64,000 nucleotides of DNA from Marinobacter halophilus (GCF_003007685.1 NZ_PXNN01000013.1:348871-412870); one strand, 5' to 3'. Shown: positions 44,956 through 53,906, counted from the stretch's first letter. A program made the numbers and translations. The notes: generated from the letters alone by a model not told the origin.

Positions 44956-46740
44956 TTAAGCCTCATTTGCCTTACGATAGTGACCCTGATAATCAAAAAG
45001 CCGCTCCCGCACCTGCCAATAATGCTTCTGCTTGCGAGCAATCACAAAATCCGGCGCCGGCAGCAAGGCCTGCACCTCAAGCACCTCATCCGCGCTGCTG
45101 AACGCTTTCGGGGCCTGGCTATTGGCGAAGCGCCGCCCGAACAGCTTATTAAAAACGGTGCGTTGTGCCGGTTTGCTAAAATCAAACGACTCGCTGAGTT
45201 CCTCGCCCTCTTCACCGTGATAGGTGATCCTCAGTTTGCTACCACCAACACCTAACGTGATCCCGGCGCAGCGAATCACCATGGCATCCTTGAGTTTCAG
45301 CGCATCTCTGAGCTGATCATCCGGGTCGATAATGGCTTTTCGGCACTGGAGGCAGTTGCGAGCCGCAATATCATTCTCGCCACCGCAATGCGGGCACTCT
45401 TTGAAACGAAAACGGTAATCGCACTGCTGCGGGCGAGGGCGACCACTCTGCACGGCAGGTTTATCGGCTTCCGCAGGTTCCAGCAGCCCCTGACACCGCC
45501 GCCCGTAGTGCTCGATCACACGGCCTTCGCTGTCCGTTTTACCCCAGAAAATATTGGCAAACCCACAGCCGGGGCAGAACACCTGTATCGGCTCACTGTC
45601 AGGGTTCGGTTTCGGCTCCCCCACTTCCGGATGATGCAGATTCACAGAGTTGTTCGCGTAATCCATCACCAGGCAGTCCTGCTTACCGTCGTCCAGGCGA
45701 AGACCGCGGCCCACCATCTGCTGATACAGGCTGACCGACTGGGTAGGGCGAAGAATGGCAATGAAATCCACGTGAGGCGCATCAAAACCCGTGGTGAGCA
45801 CAGACACGTTCACCAGATACTTCAACTGCCGCTGCTTGAAACGCTGAATCAGCAAGTCCCGATCCTTCAGATCGGTCGCGCCGATCACCAGGGCGGTTTG
45901 GTGCTCTGGCAGATAACCGGTGATCTCCCGCGCATGATCCACCGTGGCCGCAAAGATCATCACCCCCTTGCGTTCAGCGGCAAGCGCCACCACCTGTTCG
46001 ATGATGGCGCGAGTTACACGCTTATGCTTCCCCAGCAGCTGATTAACGTCTTTTTCCGCATACTCACCAAACCGGTCCTGAGCGAGGGCGGAAAAATCGT
46101 ATTGCGCCACGGCCGCATTGACCAACTCAGGCTTTGTCAGATAACCGCGGTTGATCATGTAACTCAGCGGCAACTCATAGATGCAGTGCACAAACGGCTT
46201 GTCCTGCTCGTCACCGGAGCCGCGGACAAAACCCCGGTAGTGATAGCGATAAATCCAACCCATCGCCAGGCGATAGGGGGTGGCGGTCAAACCGAGCACT
46301 TTCAGGGAATCATTCTGTTGCCGCAGCAGCTCGATGATCCGTTGATACTGGCTGGTTTCTTCACCGCTGACCCGATGGCACTCATCAATGATGACCAGCG
46401 AGTATTCATCCCGGAACTGACCCAGATTTGCCGATACCGACTGCACACTGGCAAAGGTCACCTGATGCAGGTTTTCCTTGCGCTTCAGCCCGGCGGAGAA
46501 GATGCCACCCACTAACCCATAACTCTGGAACTTGGCGTGATTCTGCTCCACCAGCTCTTTGACGTGGGTCAGCACCAGAATCTTGCGCCGGGCAAGACGG
46601 GCCAACTCGGCGATGACCAGGCTTTTGCCAGCGCCGGTTGGCAGCACGATGACCGCCGATTCGTCGGACTTGCGGAAATGGTTCAGCGTGGCATCGACGG
46701 CTTCTTGCTGGTATGGCCGCAGCTTGAAAGGTCTGCTCAT
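44956..46740 (-). CDS. radD: DNA repair helicase/ATPase RadD (YejH)
   Basis: A 594-residue SF2 protein. LRPYQQEAVDATLNHFRKSD opens exactly like E. coli RadD. Walker A PTGAGKS (about 34-40), DECH Walker B (about 118-121), TAT motif III, VLTTGFDAPHVD and QMVGRGLRL (motif VI) follow. The C-terminal half has the cysteine clusters FCPGCGFANIFWGKT and KECPHCGGENDIAARNCLQC, the RadD zinc region, and WQVRERLFDYQGHYRKANE at the end. RadD acts with RecA-dependent strand exchange and double-strand break repair in E. coli. Confidence 0.95.
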   Translation of the reverse strand: MSRPFKLRPYQQEAVDATLNHFRKSDESAVIVLPTGAGKSLVIAELARLARRKILVLTHVKELVEQNHAKFQSYGLVGGIFSAGLKRKENLHQVTFASVQSVSANLGQFRDEYSLVIIDECHRVSGEETSQYQRIIELLRQQNDSLKVLGLTATPYRLAMGWIYRYHYRGFVRGSGDEQDKPFVHCIYELPLSYMINRGYLTKPELVNAAVAQYDFSALAQDRFGEYAEKDVNQLLGKHKRVTRAIIEQVVALAAERKGVMIFAATVDHAREITGYLPEHQTALVIGATDLKDRDLLIQRFKQRQLKYLVNVSVLTTGFDAPHVDFIAILRPTQSVSLYQQMVGRGLRLDDGKQDCLVMDYANNSVNLHHPEVGEPKPNPDSEPIQVFCPGCGFANIFWGKTDSEGRVIEHYGRRCQGLLEPAEADKPAVQSGRPRPQQCDYRFRFKECPHCGGENDIAARNCLQCRKAIIDPDDQLRDALKLKDAMVIRCAGITLGVGGSKLRITYHGEEGEELSESFDFSKPAQRTVFNKLFGRRFANSQAPKAFSSADEVLEVQALLPAPDFVIARKQKHYWQVRERLFDYQGHYRKANEA

Positions 46741-46990
46741 TTAGAGGGGCTTAATCATTTAATGGGAACAGAATTCTCTGCGACGGATTCGAGTGCATCA
46801 TTATACTCCGCAGCGACCTTGACTGCAGGAACGCAAAACTCTGCAACGCAATTGCAAAACCCTGCAAAAACCTCCTCTGGTTCGAGAAAACTCCCTGCAA
46901 GCGCAATAAATTACTGATAATCTCCCGAAAAACATGAAACCTGCCGCGACTTTATTGCGCGCATACGGCGCTCCTGCCTGAAGAATAATC

Positions 46991-47560
46991 ATGAAAGTAG
47001 CCCTGAAGATCACTGAAAGTATTCTTGCCTGGATTGTCACCCTGATCGTCGTGCTGGCATTTTCTCGTACAGTGCGATTCGATGCGGCCTCCGAAGTCAT
47101 CATCGACGCTCTAATGTTGCTAGCCCTGCCGTTGGTCTGGGGCGTGAGCTCATTAACCTTCTGGCACCGCGAAGAAACGTCCTTCTCCTATTCCCAAGCG
47201 CTCGCCTTTCCTGCGTCAGTGGCATTGGGTGTGATTGTGTCATTGTTGATCGGATTGCTGCCTGGCATCGATCTGTCGTCAATTGAGTACCTGTTGTCTA
47301 TTGTCGCCTTCGTGCTCATCGCCGAGATCTATATCGAAAAGCGCATAGCGCAAGGTCGGCAACCGGCAGCAGACCCGCTGTCGAAGACGTTCTACGTCGG
47401 CGCCTGTACCGTCATGCTGGGAGGACTCGTCGGTCTATTCGGCGCCCTGCTGTATGGCCGCTTACGGATGGAAGGCCTGATCACGGGCTATCCGCTGGCA
47501 GATAACATCTCCCTGTTTATTTTCAACGATGCCTACGACTGGTTTTTAAACAATGGTTAG
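46991..47560 (+). CDS. Hypothetical inner-membrane protein, first gene of PEGA operon
   Basis: A 189-residue protein with about five membrane helices (about 8-28, 38-54, 68-88, 95-112, 130-150). I recognise no family. It overlaps the next gene by eight bases, so the two are translationally coupled. The ATG follows GAAGAATAATC. Together with the next two genes it forms a compact operon that has no functional annotation I can assign. Confidence 0.65.
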   Translation: MKVALKITESILAWIVTLIVVLAFSRTVRFDAASEVIIDALMLLALPLVWGVSSLTFWHREETSFSYSQALAFPASVALGVIVSLLIGLLPGIDLSSIEYLLSIVAFVLIAEIYIEKRIAQGRQPAADPLSKTFYVGACTVMLGGLVGLFGALLYGRLRMEGLITGYPLADNISLFIFNDAYDWFLNNG

Positions 47561-48458
47561 ATTACTCATTCTATGCGCCCTTCTCTCGGTCGGGGTTTAC
47601 AGTTACTCAGCCTCACTGATCAGTGCCGGTCGGCAAATTTTCGAGGCGATTCCGTTCCCCAAAGCGGCAAGAGCCGTGTTCGAACAGGTGCATGAGCTCA
47701 TCGAACCGACAAAAATCAAATTCCCGGAGACCAGGTTAAAAGATGCCTTGCGCTCCAGTTTGCGAGAAGGGGTTTCGGCGGTAGCCTCCGCCGGGTCCAC
47801 CAGGGCTTTGGCAAATGCCACTCCTGAGACCCACGAGTTGAGCATAAACACCAATGTCGACAACCCCGATATCAAGATTATGAATATCGGGCCCAAGTAT
47901 CGAGATGGGATAGAACTGACTCCTGGTGACTATGACATTCTGGTCGAGAAGAATGGCTATCGTTCCAGCCGCTTCTGGGTTGAAATCGAGGACAGCAAAA
48001 CCAAAGGCAGTAAAGTCGCTCTAGACGTTGTGCTTGATCCACTCGGGTTACCCGGTTGCACAGACAAGCTGATCATCGGCAACCATGCCGGTGCATTCTA
48101 TGGCGATGGCGGAAACATCGTTCAGTACCAGGTGATGTTTGAGAACGTCGACATGAACGATCTCTATCAGTCGTACGCGAATACGGCCAAAGCAACCGAG
48201 TACTACTACGTGTACGACACGGTCGTTTTCTCGGACTATGTCGAGTTTCACATTGCCAGCCCGACAAGCCTGAGCAAGAGCGACATCACCGAAAACCTGA
48301 CCATAAACGTGGATATGGATCGGTTTATTGTCAACAAGGTCATCTTTGAGCAGCAAGGCTCAAATGTGCTGTTCACCACGCAAATGTTTATGCCACCCGG
48401 AGTTGCCATTACCGATGTTGATAAAGGTTTCATCTGCGAAAATGTATTCACGTTCTAA
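47553..48458 (+). CDS. PEGA-domain secreted protein
   Basis: A 301-residue exported protein: hydrophobic N-terminus MVRLLILCALLSVGVYSYSA (signal peptide or anchor). A PEGA-like module lies about 105-170 (LSINTNVDNPDIKIMNIGPK, YRDGIELTPGDYDILVEKNG, YRSSRFWVEIED), the short beta fold found in many surface proteins. The remaining 130 residues (CTDKLIIGNHAGAFYGDGGN onward) are beta-rich with two cysteines. It overlaps the preceding gene by 8 bases and the next lipoprotein by 17 bases. Function is unknown. Confidence 0.72.
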   Translation: MVRLLILCALLSVGVYSYSASLISAGRQIFEAIPFPKAARAVFEQVHELIEPTKIKFPETRLKDALRSSLREGVSAVASAGSTRALANATPETHELSINTNVDNPDIKIMNIGPKYRDGIELTPGDYDILVEKNGYRSSRFWVEIEDSKTKGSKVALDVVLDPLGLPGCTDKLIIGNHAGAFYGDGGNIVQYQVMFENVDMNDLYQSYANTAKATEYYYVYDTVVFSDYVEFHIASPTSLSKSDITENLTINVDMDRFIVNKVIFEQQGSNVLFTTQMFMPPGVAITDVDKGFICENVFTF

Positions 48459-48747
48459 ATACAGCATTGTTCTGCTGATGGCACTACTGTCTTATGGATG
48501 TGCGTCCCAAAACTTTATTTCCAGTGACGGTTTTGACGTGTATGTGTCTGAAAAGCGCTACCTGAATGAATCGTGCGGCAACCTGGAACTGATGAAAAAA
48601 GAATTCGACAGCAATGCCAGGCACGCAACCCGAAAACACCTCGGGCTGGAGCCGTTCAAGTACGACATTGCAAGCCAACACGAACGCGAAATGATTAACA
48701 AAAACGGCCGCTACATAACCTATGCACTGGCTACCAATTGCCGTTAG
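48442..48747 (+). CDS. Small lipoprotein, third gene of PEGA operon
   Basis: A 101-residue lipoprotein: MYSRSKYSIVLLMALLSYGC, lipobox LSYGC with Cys20, then a short soluble domain ending ATNCR. A second cysteine pair (SCGNL about 42, NCR at the end) may form a disulfide. The start lies inside the preceding gene (overlap 17 bases), so it is coupled to it. No family recognised. Confidence 0.7.
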   Translation: MYSRSKYSIVLLMALLSYGCASQNFISSDGFDVYVSEKRYLNESCGNLELMKKEFDSNARHATRKHLGLEPFKYDIASQHEREMINKNGRYITYALATNCR

Positions 48748-48798
48748 GCTTCTCGCTCAAGAAACAGGCATACATAGCGTAGAACAGCGCCTACCCTC

Positions 48799-49278
48799 TT
48801 AATGGTGACCGCCGGGGCCATGAGCGTGACCGTGCGCTAACTCTTCTGCATCGGCAGCGCGAACGTCGACGATTTCAATATCGAAGGTCAGGGTTTTACC
48901 GGCCATTGGGTGGTTGGTGTCGACATCGGCAAACTTGAGGCCGACCTTGGCGACCACCACATGGCGACGGCCCTGCTCGGTTTGTACTTGGGCGACCATG
49001 CCTGGCTTCCAGCGCTTGGCACCCATCAAGTGCTTGACCGGTACGCGCTGAACGGCATCGGCTTTACGCGCGCCGTATGCTTTATCCGGTGTAATGGTAA
49101 CGCTGAAGGTATCGCCGGCGTCACGACCTTCCAGGGCTTCTTCCAGGCCCCGGACAATGCCGCCGTGGCCATGCAGGTAGGCGTTCGGCTTGCCGCCGCG
49201 GGAGTTTTCAACAACGTTGCCTTGTTCATCTTTGACGCTGTAGTGAAACACGACCACTTGATTCTTTTCGATGGGCAT
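48799..49278 (-). CDS. slyD: FKBP-type peptidyl-prolyl isomerase SlyD
   Basis: A 159-residue FKBP of the SlyD type. The FKBP domain is split by an insert-in-flap domain: VVVFHYSVKDEQGNVVENSR, HGHGGIVRGLEEALEGRDAG (FKBP), then YGARKADAVQRVPVKHLMGA (IF domain) and FADVDTNHPMAGKTLTFDIE. The His-rich tail HGHAHGPGGHH (about 149-159) is the metal-binding end that SlyD uses for nickel delivery. The start at 49276-49278 has CGGAGAGAACCCT upstream. Confidence 0.94.
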   Translation of the reverse strand: MPIEKNQVVVFHYSVKDEQGNVVENSRGGKPNAYLHGHGGIVRGLEEALEGRDAGDTFSVTITPDKAYGARKADAVQRVPVKHLMGAKRWKPGMVAQVQTEQGRRHVVVAKVGLKFADVDTNHPMAGKTLTFDIEIVDVRAADAEELAHGHAHGPGGHH

Positions 49279-49475
49279 AGGGTTCTCTCCGATGGTTTGA
49301 GGTGCGCCATTATAACCGGGTGCGGCGCTGGCTCCAGAGGGGCCTTCAATCAAGTATTTTCCCGAGCCAGGAATACCTGTGAAGCCACACCGATGGCGGA
49401 TAATCAATCTGTCCCGAGTTAGAAAGACACGGACACCGGTAGAACCAAAACATTCACTGGAGACGAGTTCGCGAC

Positions 49476-49602
49476 TTACCTCTCTGGGCGTGCTGAGCAA
49501 GCTACAGCAAAGGTCAAAAGATGCAGCGTTTTCTCAGCGGTGCGTTGGGCACCCCGCTGCGCCGCCCGCTTATCGATCCAGTACATCACAAACAACACCA
49601 TC
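49476..49602 (-). pseudogene. Frameshifted remnant of a DUF1294 membrane protein gene
   Basis: On the minus strand, an ATG at 49600-49602 starts MVLFVMYWIDKRAA, and after a one-base shift the sequence continues QRGAQRTAEKTLHLLTFAVA before a stop at 49476. This matches the DUF1294 core (YxxDKRAARRGxWRTPExTLHLLxLxGG). The upstream and C-terminal parts are missing. The surrounding gap (49279-49780, 502 bases) holds no other recognisable gene; a plus-strand 90-codon frame (49379-49651) looks like its antisense. Confidence 0.5.
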
Positions 49603-49780
49603 TATGCGAAAGGATGAGTTGCACGACCTTTTCGGCAAGCCCCGCAAATAATCCCTTTCCGAATCGAGCACGGTAACCACCGTTTAATCGCGCGTCAGAG
49701 GACAAAGCGTTTACCGCTACACTGAAGCCACCGATGGCTGATACACTGGCGCCAGCCAAATTTAGTCACCGAGTTTACCG

Positions 49781-50542
49781 ATGCCCGTCGTTGACGATGA
49801 TGTCTCAAGCCCACCCGTATTGCTGTTCGACGTATTTAAGACGCTGTTGCTGTTCGACGGCGATCACGTCGACGATGCCACTTTCGTGCATCTCGCCAGC
49901 TGGCTGCGCTACCGCCAGATAGCGATCACTCCAAAGGCACTGCAGCGTCGTTATCTGTCGGTCACGCAGGCACAACTTGCGGCCGCCCCCGGTCAGCCAC
50001 CGGATGTGGACGTACTCGTCGTATGGGATGCCGTACTGGCCGAACTCAGCGTTTCCCAGGTACGGCGCCGGGAACTAGTCGTCGAGTTGGCACTGGTCTA
50101 TCGTCAGATCACCACCCGACAGATCGACGTCTGGCCCGGCACCTTCGAGATGCTCGACGCCTGCCGCGGTTTTCGCCTGGCCATAGCCTCGAACACCCAG
50201 CGTGCCTACACCGAGCCAGAGCTGCGTATGCTCGGGCTGTGGGACTATTTCGAACGAGTGATATTCAGCTCCGACGTGAAGGCCTGCAAACCCGATATCG
50301 CGATCTTTCAGCGCGCGCTGGTGGAGCTCGACGTGGCGCCCGGCGAGGTTCTGTACATTGGTGACAATCCCTACGACGATGTGCTCGGCGCGGGGCGGCT
50401 AGGAATTCCCGCGATCTTGCTCGAGCGTGACACGCCGGCACCGCCAAATGTCGAGCTTCCGACACCGCTGGCCCGAGTCGCAGATGGTGATCCGGGAGCC
50501 GTAGCCCGATTGGCCAAGGCGCATTTCGGGTGGCCGTCGTGA
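49781..50542 (+). CDS. HAD family hydrolase
   Basis: A 253-residue haloacid-dehalogenase-like hydrolase. Motif I is LLFDVFKTLLLF (about 14-25, Asp nucleophile with Val at the +2 position instead of the usual Asp), motif II LAIASNTQRAYTE (Ser/Thr), motif III KACKPDIAIFQRAL (Lys), motif IV YIGDNPYDDVLGA (GDxxxxD). The missing second Asp would fit a dehalogenase-like or degenerate enzyme. It overlaps the pentapeptide gene by 13 bases and shares its high GC content, so both probably moved together. Confidence 0.82.
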   Translation: MPVVDDDVSSPPVLLFDVFKTLLLFDGDHVDDATFVHLASWLRYRQIAITPKALQRRYLSVTQAQLAAAPGQPPDVDVLVVWDAVLAELSVSQVRRRELVVELALVYRQITTRQIDVWPGTFEMLDACRGFRLAIASNTQRAYTEPELRMLGLWDYFERVIFSSDVKACKPDIAIFQRALVELDVAPGEVLYIGDNPYDDVLGAGRLGIPAILLERDTPAPPNVELPTPLARVADGDPGAVARLAKAHFGWPS

Positions 50543-51594
50543 CGCCGGTGAACGCTGCGGAGGTGGCCGAGCGTATCGCTAAGCGTGGCCCCGCGGAGTG
50601 GGTCGACCTGGCCGGCTGCGAGATCTCAGACGTAGACTTCGGCCATGCTCACAACGCCACCGCGCTTGAGCGCTTCGATCTGCGTGGCGCGACGCTGATT
50701 CGCTGCGCCTTCACCAACGGCTACCTGCGCGATGTCAAATGCCAAGAGGCGCAACTGATCGACTGTGACCTGCGCTATGCTGACATCGAGCGGACCTCCT
50801 TCAAGCGCGCACGGCTGACAGGTTGCGATCTGTATCGTGCTCGGCTCGGCCCAAGCTGTATCTTCGAAGCTGCCGACATCAGCGATTGCTCGCTAAACCT
50901 GGCGCGCTTCGACGGTGTCGTGCTGCCCCGCAGCGCGATCGCGGATGGCCAGCGCCCAGGCCTGCTACAGGAGCGCAAAGCCGATTTTCAGAAGTTCCAC
51001 CAGCGGCTGACCGCGCTGGGGCGCGGCGACGATCCCGCTCGCACTCCGCTGCATCTGTCGCGCCGGCATCGTGAGTCGGCCGATATCTATCGCGCGCTGT
51101 CAGCTCACTGGGCATCCAATGGCGCCACCCGCGACGCCGGTTGGGCCTACTATCAAGCACGCCGGCTGGAAACCCAGGCGCAGCGCCCTGACAACGTTCT
51201 GCACCGGCGGCGTTGCGAGCGAGCCCAGGAACCGAGCGAACTCACATCGCCGGGCATCGTGCTGGGCACTATGCGATGGTTTAACGGCGCCCTGGCCGGC
51301 TTGGTGGCCGGCTACGGCGAAAGTCCGCTGCGCGTAGTGGCAACGACGCTGGCTATGGTAGTGGTCTTCGCCGTGGCGTACCTGGCACTTGGTGTCGCAG
51401 GCGGCCCAACCGATCCACTTTGGTTACGCGCCACAGATGCGTTGCTGTTCAGTACCCAAGCAATGACCGCCTCGCTTGATGCCGATGTAACCCAACGCTG
51501 GCTGCGCTGGGCGGCGACGCTCCAAACCACCGCTGGCATCACGCTGTTGGGGCTATTGGGTTTCTGTCTGGGGAACCGTTTGCGCAACGCCTGA
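50530..51594 (+). CDS. Pentapeptide-repeat protein with two-helix channel-like C-terminus
   Basis: A 354-residue protein. Residues about 25-130 form a right-handed pentapeptide beta-helix (A(D/N)LxX pattern: VDLAGCEISDVDFGHAHNAT, LRGATLIRCAFTNGYLRDVK). A helical region (about 150-240; ADIYRALSAHWASNGATRDA) follows. The C-terminus has two membrane helices flanking a pore-loop-like segment (about 275-350; ATDALLFSTQAMTASLDADV, then TTAGITLLGLLGFCLGNRL) arranged as in Ion_trans_2 channels but without a TxGYG filter. Start is GTG at 50530. High GC and overlap with the HAD gene suggest a transferred pair. Confidence 0.78.
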   Translation: MAVVTPVNAAEVAERIAKRGPAEWVDLAGCEISDVDFGHAHNATALERFDLRGATLIRCAFTNGYLRDVKCQEAQLIDCDLRYADIERTSFKRARLTGCDLYRARLGPSCIFEAADISDCSLNLARFDGVVLPRSAIADGQRPGLLQERKADFQKFHQRLTALGRGDDPARTPLHLSRRHRESADIYRALSAHWASNGATRDAGWAYYQARRLETQAQRPDNVLHRRRCERAQEPSELTSPGIVLGTMRWFNGALAGLVAGYGESPLRVVATTLAMVVVFAVAYLALGVAGGPTDPLWLRATDALLFSTQAMTASLDADVTQRWLRWAATLQTTAGITLLGLLGFCLGNRLRNA

Positions 51595-51653
51595 CGGAAC
51601 AGGCGGTATCTGCGACTAAGGCAACCGGGGCTGCCTCGCCAACCGTCGCGCCG

Positions 51654-52034
51654 TCAGTGCCTGGCTTTGCTCACCACTTCCGGTGCTGCCGGCTCACCGG
51701 GCTTGCCGGCGAGAATACGGTCTGCATCCAGCGAAGCAATCGGCACCCGGGTATCCCTCGGCACGTCGCCACTCAGTTGCAGCTCAAGATAGCGCAGCGC
51801 GCAGACCCGGAGGAAGGATGTGAAATTGCCGAGATCATGGCCGGCATCAATGGACTCGTGGTAAAGCCGGGTGATCATCTGCGGCAGATTCATACCATCG
51901 CGCTCGGCCAGCTCCGACAGCACCTGCCAAAAGGCGTTTTCCATCCGCACACTGGTGACCATGCCGTCAATACGCAGGGAGTGGGTCCGGCTGACCCAAA
52001 GCTCCGAATCGGCGTTGATAAAGAGCTTGCACAT
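51654..52034 (-). CDS. Ribbon-helix-helix domain protein
   Basis: A 126-residue protein with an RHH-type DNA-binding core: THSLRIDGMVTSVRMENAFW then QVLSELAERDGMNLPQMITR (about 14-57), with a strand-helix-helix pattern as in DUF4411/RHH_4 proteins. The C-terminal half (about 60-126) is less conserved and ends in PGEPAAPEVVSKARH. It may be a small regulator. The ATG at 52032-52034 has GGGGAGGCCGTT upstream. Confidence 0.82.
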   Translation of the reverse strand: MCKLFINADSELWVSRTHSLRIDGMVTSVRMENAFWQVLSELAERDGMNLPQMITRLYHESIDAGHDLGNFTSFLRVCALRYLELQLSGDVPRDTRVPIASLDADRILAGKPGEPAAPEVVSKARH

Positions 52035-52104
52035 AACGGCCTCCCCGAGAGTGGTTGATGGCGCTTGAGGGTACTGAGGGGCCAGCGCCCTGGCCCCTGC
52101 GGCG

Positions 52105-52674
52105 TTACTGATCCAGCAACTTGAAGAACTGCGCAAGCCAGGCCGGATGGGCAGGCCACGCAGGTGCTGTTACCAGATTAGCATCGGTGACCGCCTGATC
52201 AACCTCGATAGCGGCGAAGGTGCCGCCGGCCAGTTCCACTTCCGGCTGGCAGGCCGGATAGGCAGAGCATTTACGACCCTCCAGAACCCCCGCTGCGGCC
52301 AACAACTGAGCGCCGTGGCAGATCGCCGCCACCGGCTTGTTGGTTTCAAAGAAATGGCGAACCAGGTTCTGCACCTCCTTGTTCAGGCGCAAGTATTCGG
52401 GAGCGCGGCCGCCGGGCACCACCAAGGCGTCGTAATTTGCCGGGTCCAGTCCGTCAAAATCCGCATTCAGGGCAAACCGGTGGCCGGGCTTTTCGGTGTA
52501 GGTCTGGTCGCCCTCGAAATCATGAATCGCCGTGGCTACTGTGTCGCCCGCCTTTTTGTCCGGGCAAACGGCGTGAACCGTATGGCCAACGGCCTGCAGT
52601 GCCTGAAACGGCACCATAGTTTCGTAGTCCTCGGTGAAATCACCGGTAATCATCAGAATCTTCTTCCCGCTCAT
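52105..52674 (-). CDS. DJ-1/PfpI family protein
   Basis: A 189-residue class-I glutamine-amidotransferase-like protein. The nucleophile elbow is [17 protein letters not shown] (Cys about 118) with [20 protein letters not shown] (oxyanion/Glu region) and [20 protein letters not shown], the conserved Glu. It is a PfpI/YhbO-type enzyme, variously reported as protease, chaperone or glyoxalase/deglycase. The ATG at 52672-52674 follows AAGGAGACTGCC. Confidence 0.92.
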   Translation of the reverse strand: MSGKKILMITGDFTEDYETMVPFQALQAVGHTVHAVCPDKKAGDTVATAIHDFEGDQTYTEKPGHRFALNADFDGLDPANYDALVVPGGRAPEYLRLNKEVQNLVRHFFETNKPVAAICHGAQLLAAAGVLEGRKCSAYPACQPEVELAGGTFAAIEVDQAVTDANLVTAPAWPAHPAWLAQFFKLLDQ

Positions 52675-52772
52675 GGCAGTCTCCTTGTATTTGTGTTGCC
52701 AGGTCAGGAAACAGTAGCAGCGGCGATGGCGAGGCGGGTATTAAGGGGTTACTACAGGTCTTAAAGAGGCAA

Positions 52773-53312
52773 TCACAACTCCAAAACCAGATTCCTGCCC
52801 CCAAGAAAAAGCACCCAAACCGTTACCGCCGCCCAGTGAATGATCACCGGAACCCAGATAGACCGTGAAACGACGTAGGCCCAGCCACAGGTAACTCCCA
52901 TCGCGCACACGATCACCAGAAACCACGGGTCCAGGAAAAGAGGAATAGCCGTCGGATTAAACAGCAGTGCATTGAAGGGATGCCACACAACGAAAACCAG
53001 AGTGCTGATGGCCACAATACAGGCGGCCTTTCCGGGTCCTGAGGCCAATGCGTTTCGCGGTATCAGTACGCCCCTGAAGAAAGCTTCTTCGAGCAAAGAC
53101 GGGAACACAAACAATAGGATGGGCAGCACCGGGGTGATGGGTGAATTCAGCCACCCGAGTTGAAACAAGCCGGCGCTGAAACCGACGGAGATCGCGATGA
53201 TGGCAAACACCGGCACAAGCGCCCAGGCCTTCAACGGAGCCCGGAAAGGGGAAGCCAAAAAGCTCCGGCCCAAGTTGTCACGGAGGTACTTTGCTGTGTG
53301 CGCTAGCACCAT
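52773..53312 (-). CDS. CPBP family intramembrane metalloprotease
   Basis: A 179-residue inner-membrane protein of the CAAX-protease/bacteriocin-processing (CPBP) family, with about five helices. The catalytic motifs are SLLEEAFFRGVLIPRNAL (EExxxR, about 72-89), FVVWHPFNALLF (FxxxH, about 106-117) and IIHWAAVTVWV (HxxxN-like, with Thr, about 157). Role unknown. The ATG at 53310-53312 has AGGTAGGTAA upstream, favoured over a GTG 27 bases further out. Confidence 0.82.
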   Translation of the reverse strand: MVLAHTAKYLRDNLGRSFLASPFRAPLKAWALVPVFAIIAISVGFSAGLFQLGWLNSPITPVLPILLFVFPSLLEEAFFRGVLIPRNALASGPGKAACIVAISTLVFVVWHPFNALLFNPTAIPLFLDPWFLVIVCAMGVTCGWAYVVSRSIWVPVIIHWAAVTVWVLFLGGRNLVLEL

Positions 53313-53357
53313 TCGATTACCTACCTGGCGCGGATTCACGGGAGCTCGCGCCAGAGC

Positions 53358-53813
53358 CTACAAATACCGCCCACCAGCCCCAATCGCCACCACAATCAGC
53401 CCAAGAATCAGATTGGTGCCTACCAGCTTGCGAATCTGCCCCACCTGACGCCCGCCTTCCTGGGGGTTCTGGTTAGCAACCGCCTGCTTCAGCCGTCGGA
53501 AGGGAGCAAAGTAAACGTGCGCATAGAGCAGGGTCATCACAATCCCCAGCGCCTGCATCACGTGGATATGCCAGCCAGCACCGGCCATACCGCCGAACAC
53601 GCTGAAGAGCATCCAGTACCCGGTCACCAGCAACAGAATCACCGCCGCCCATACCCACCGGAAAAACCGGGACAAGGTGGCACACCATAGCGCGCCCCGC
53701 TGGGAGGCATCAATCACCTCCACCACCGCCAAGCGCATGGCCATGTAGGCGAAAAACATACCGCCAACCCAGATCACGGCGGAGAGAACATGCAGTGCGA
53801 TAGCCAGACTCAT
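53358..53813 (-). CDS. CopD family membrane protein
   Basis: A 151-residue protein with about four membrane helices. SLAIALHVLSAVIWVGGMFF (about 2-21) with His8 and the WVGG motif, plus the later GYWMLFSVFGGMAGAGWHIH and AHVYFAPFRRLK blocks, match the CopD/YebZ-like domain, which is tied to copper import or heme. No copC is adjacent. A 93-base copy of part of this gene lies at 43324-43416. Confidence 0.82.
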   Translation of the reverse strand: MSLAIALHVLSAVIWVGGMFFAYMAMRLAVVEVIDASQRGALWCATLSRFFRWVWAAVILLLVTGYWMLFSVFGGMAGAGWHIHVMQALGIVMTLLYAHVYFAPFRRLKQAVANQNPQEGGRQVGQIRKLVGTNLILGLIVVAIGAGGRYL

Positions 53814-53906
53814 AAAACGACTCCTCGATGAGAAATTAAAGTGATGAGCATAAGCTTAGCCCTCACAGAAAAGAATGTCTGAAGCTCCGGCCCAAATTCA
53901 GCACCT

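Noticed and set aside
44834..44959. 41-codon plus-strand frame starting MTVSSSGAGIEVEHVAEMF
   Set aside because: No family, no clear ribosome-binding site, and it runs into the radD stop; could be chance.
45388..46515. Long 375-codon frame on the plus strand
   Set aside because: It is the antisense of radD, which has full-length family similarity; the plus-strand translation is His/Arg/Gln-rich and matches no family.
49379..49651. 90-codon plus-strand frame between slyD and the HAD gene
   Set aside because: No recognisable family, unusual composition, and the opposite strand carries DUF1294-like sequence, so it is probably antisense.
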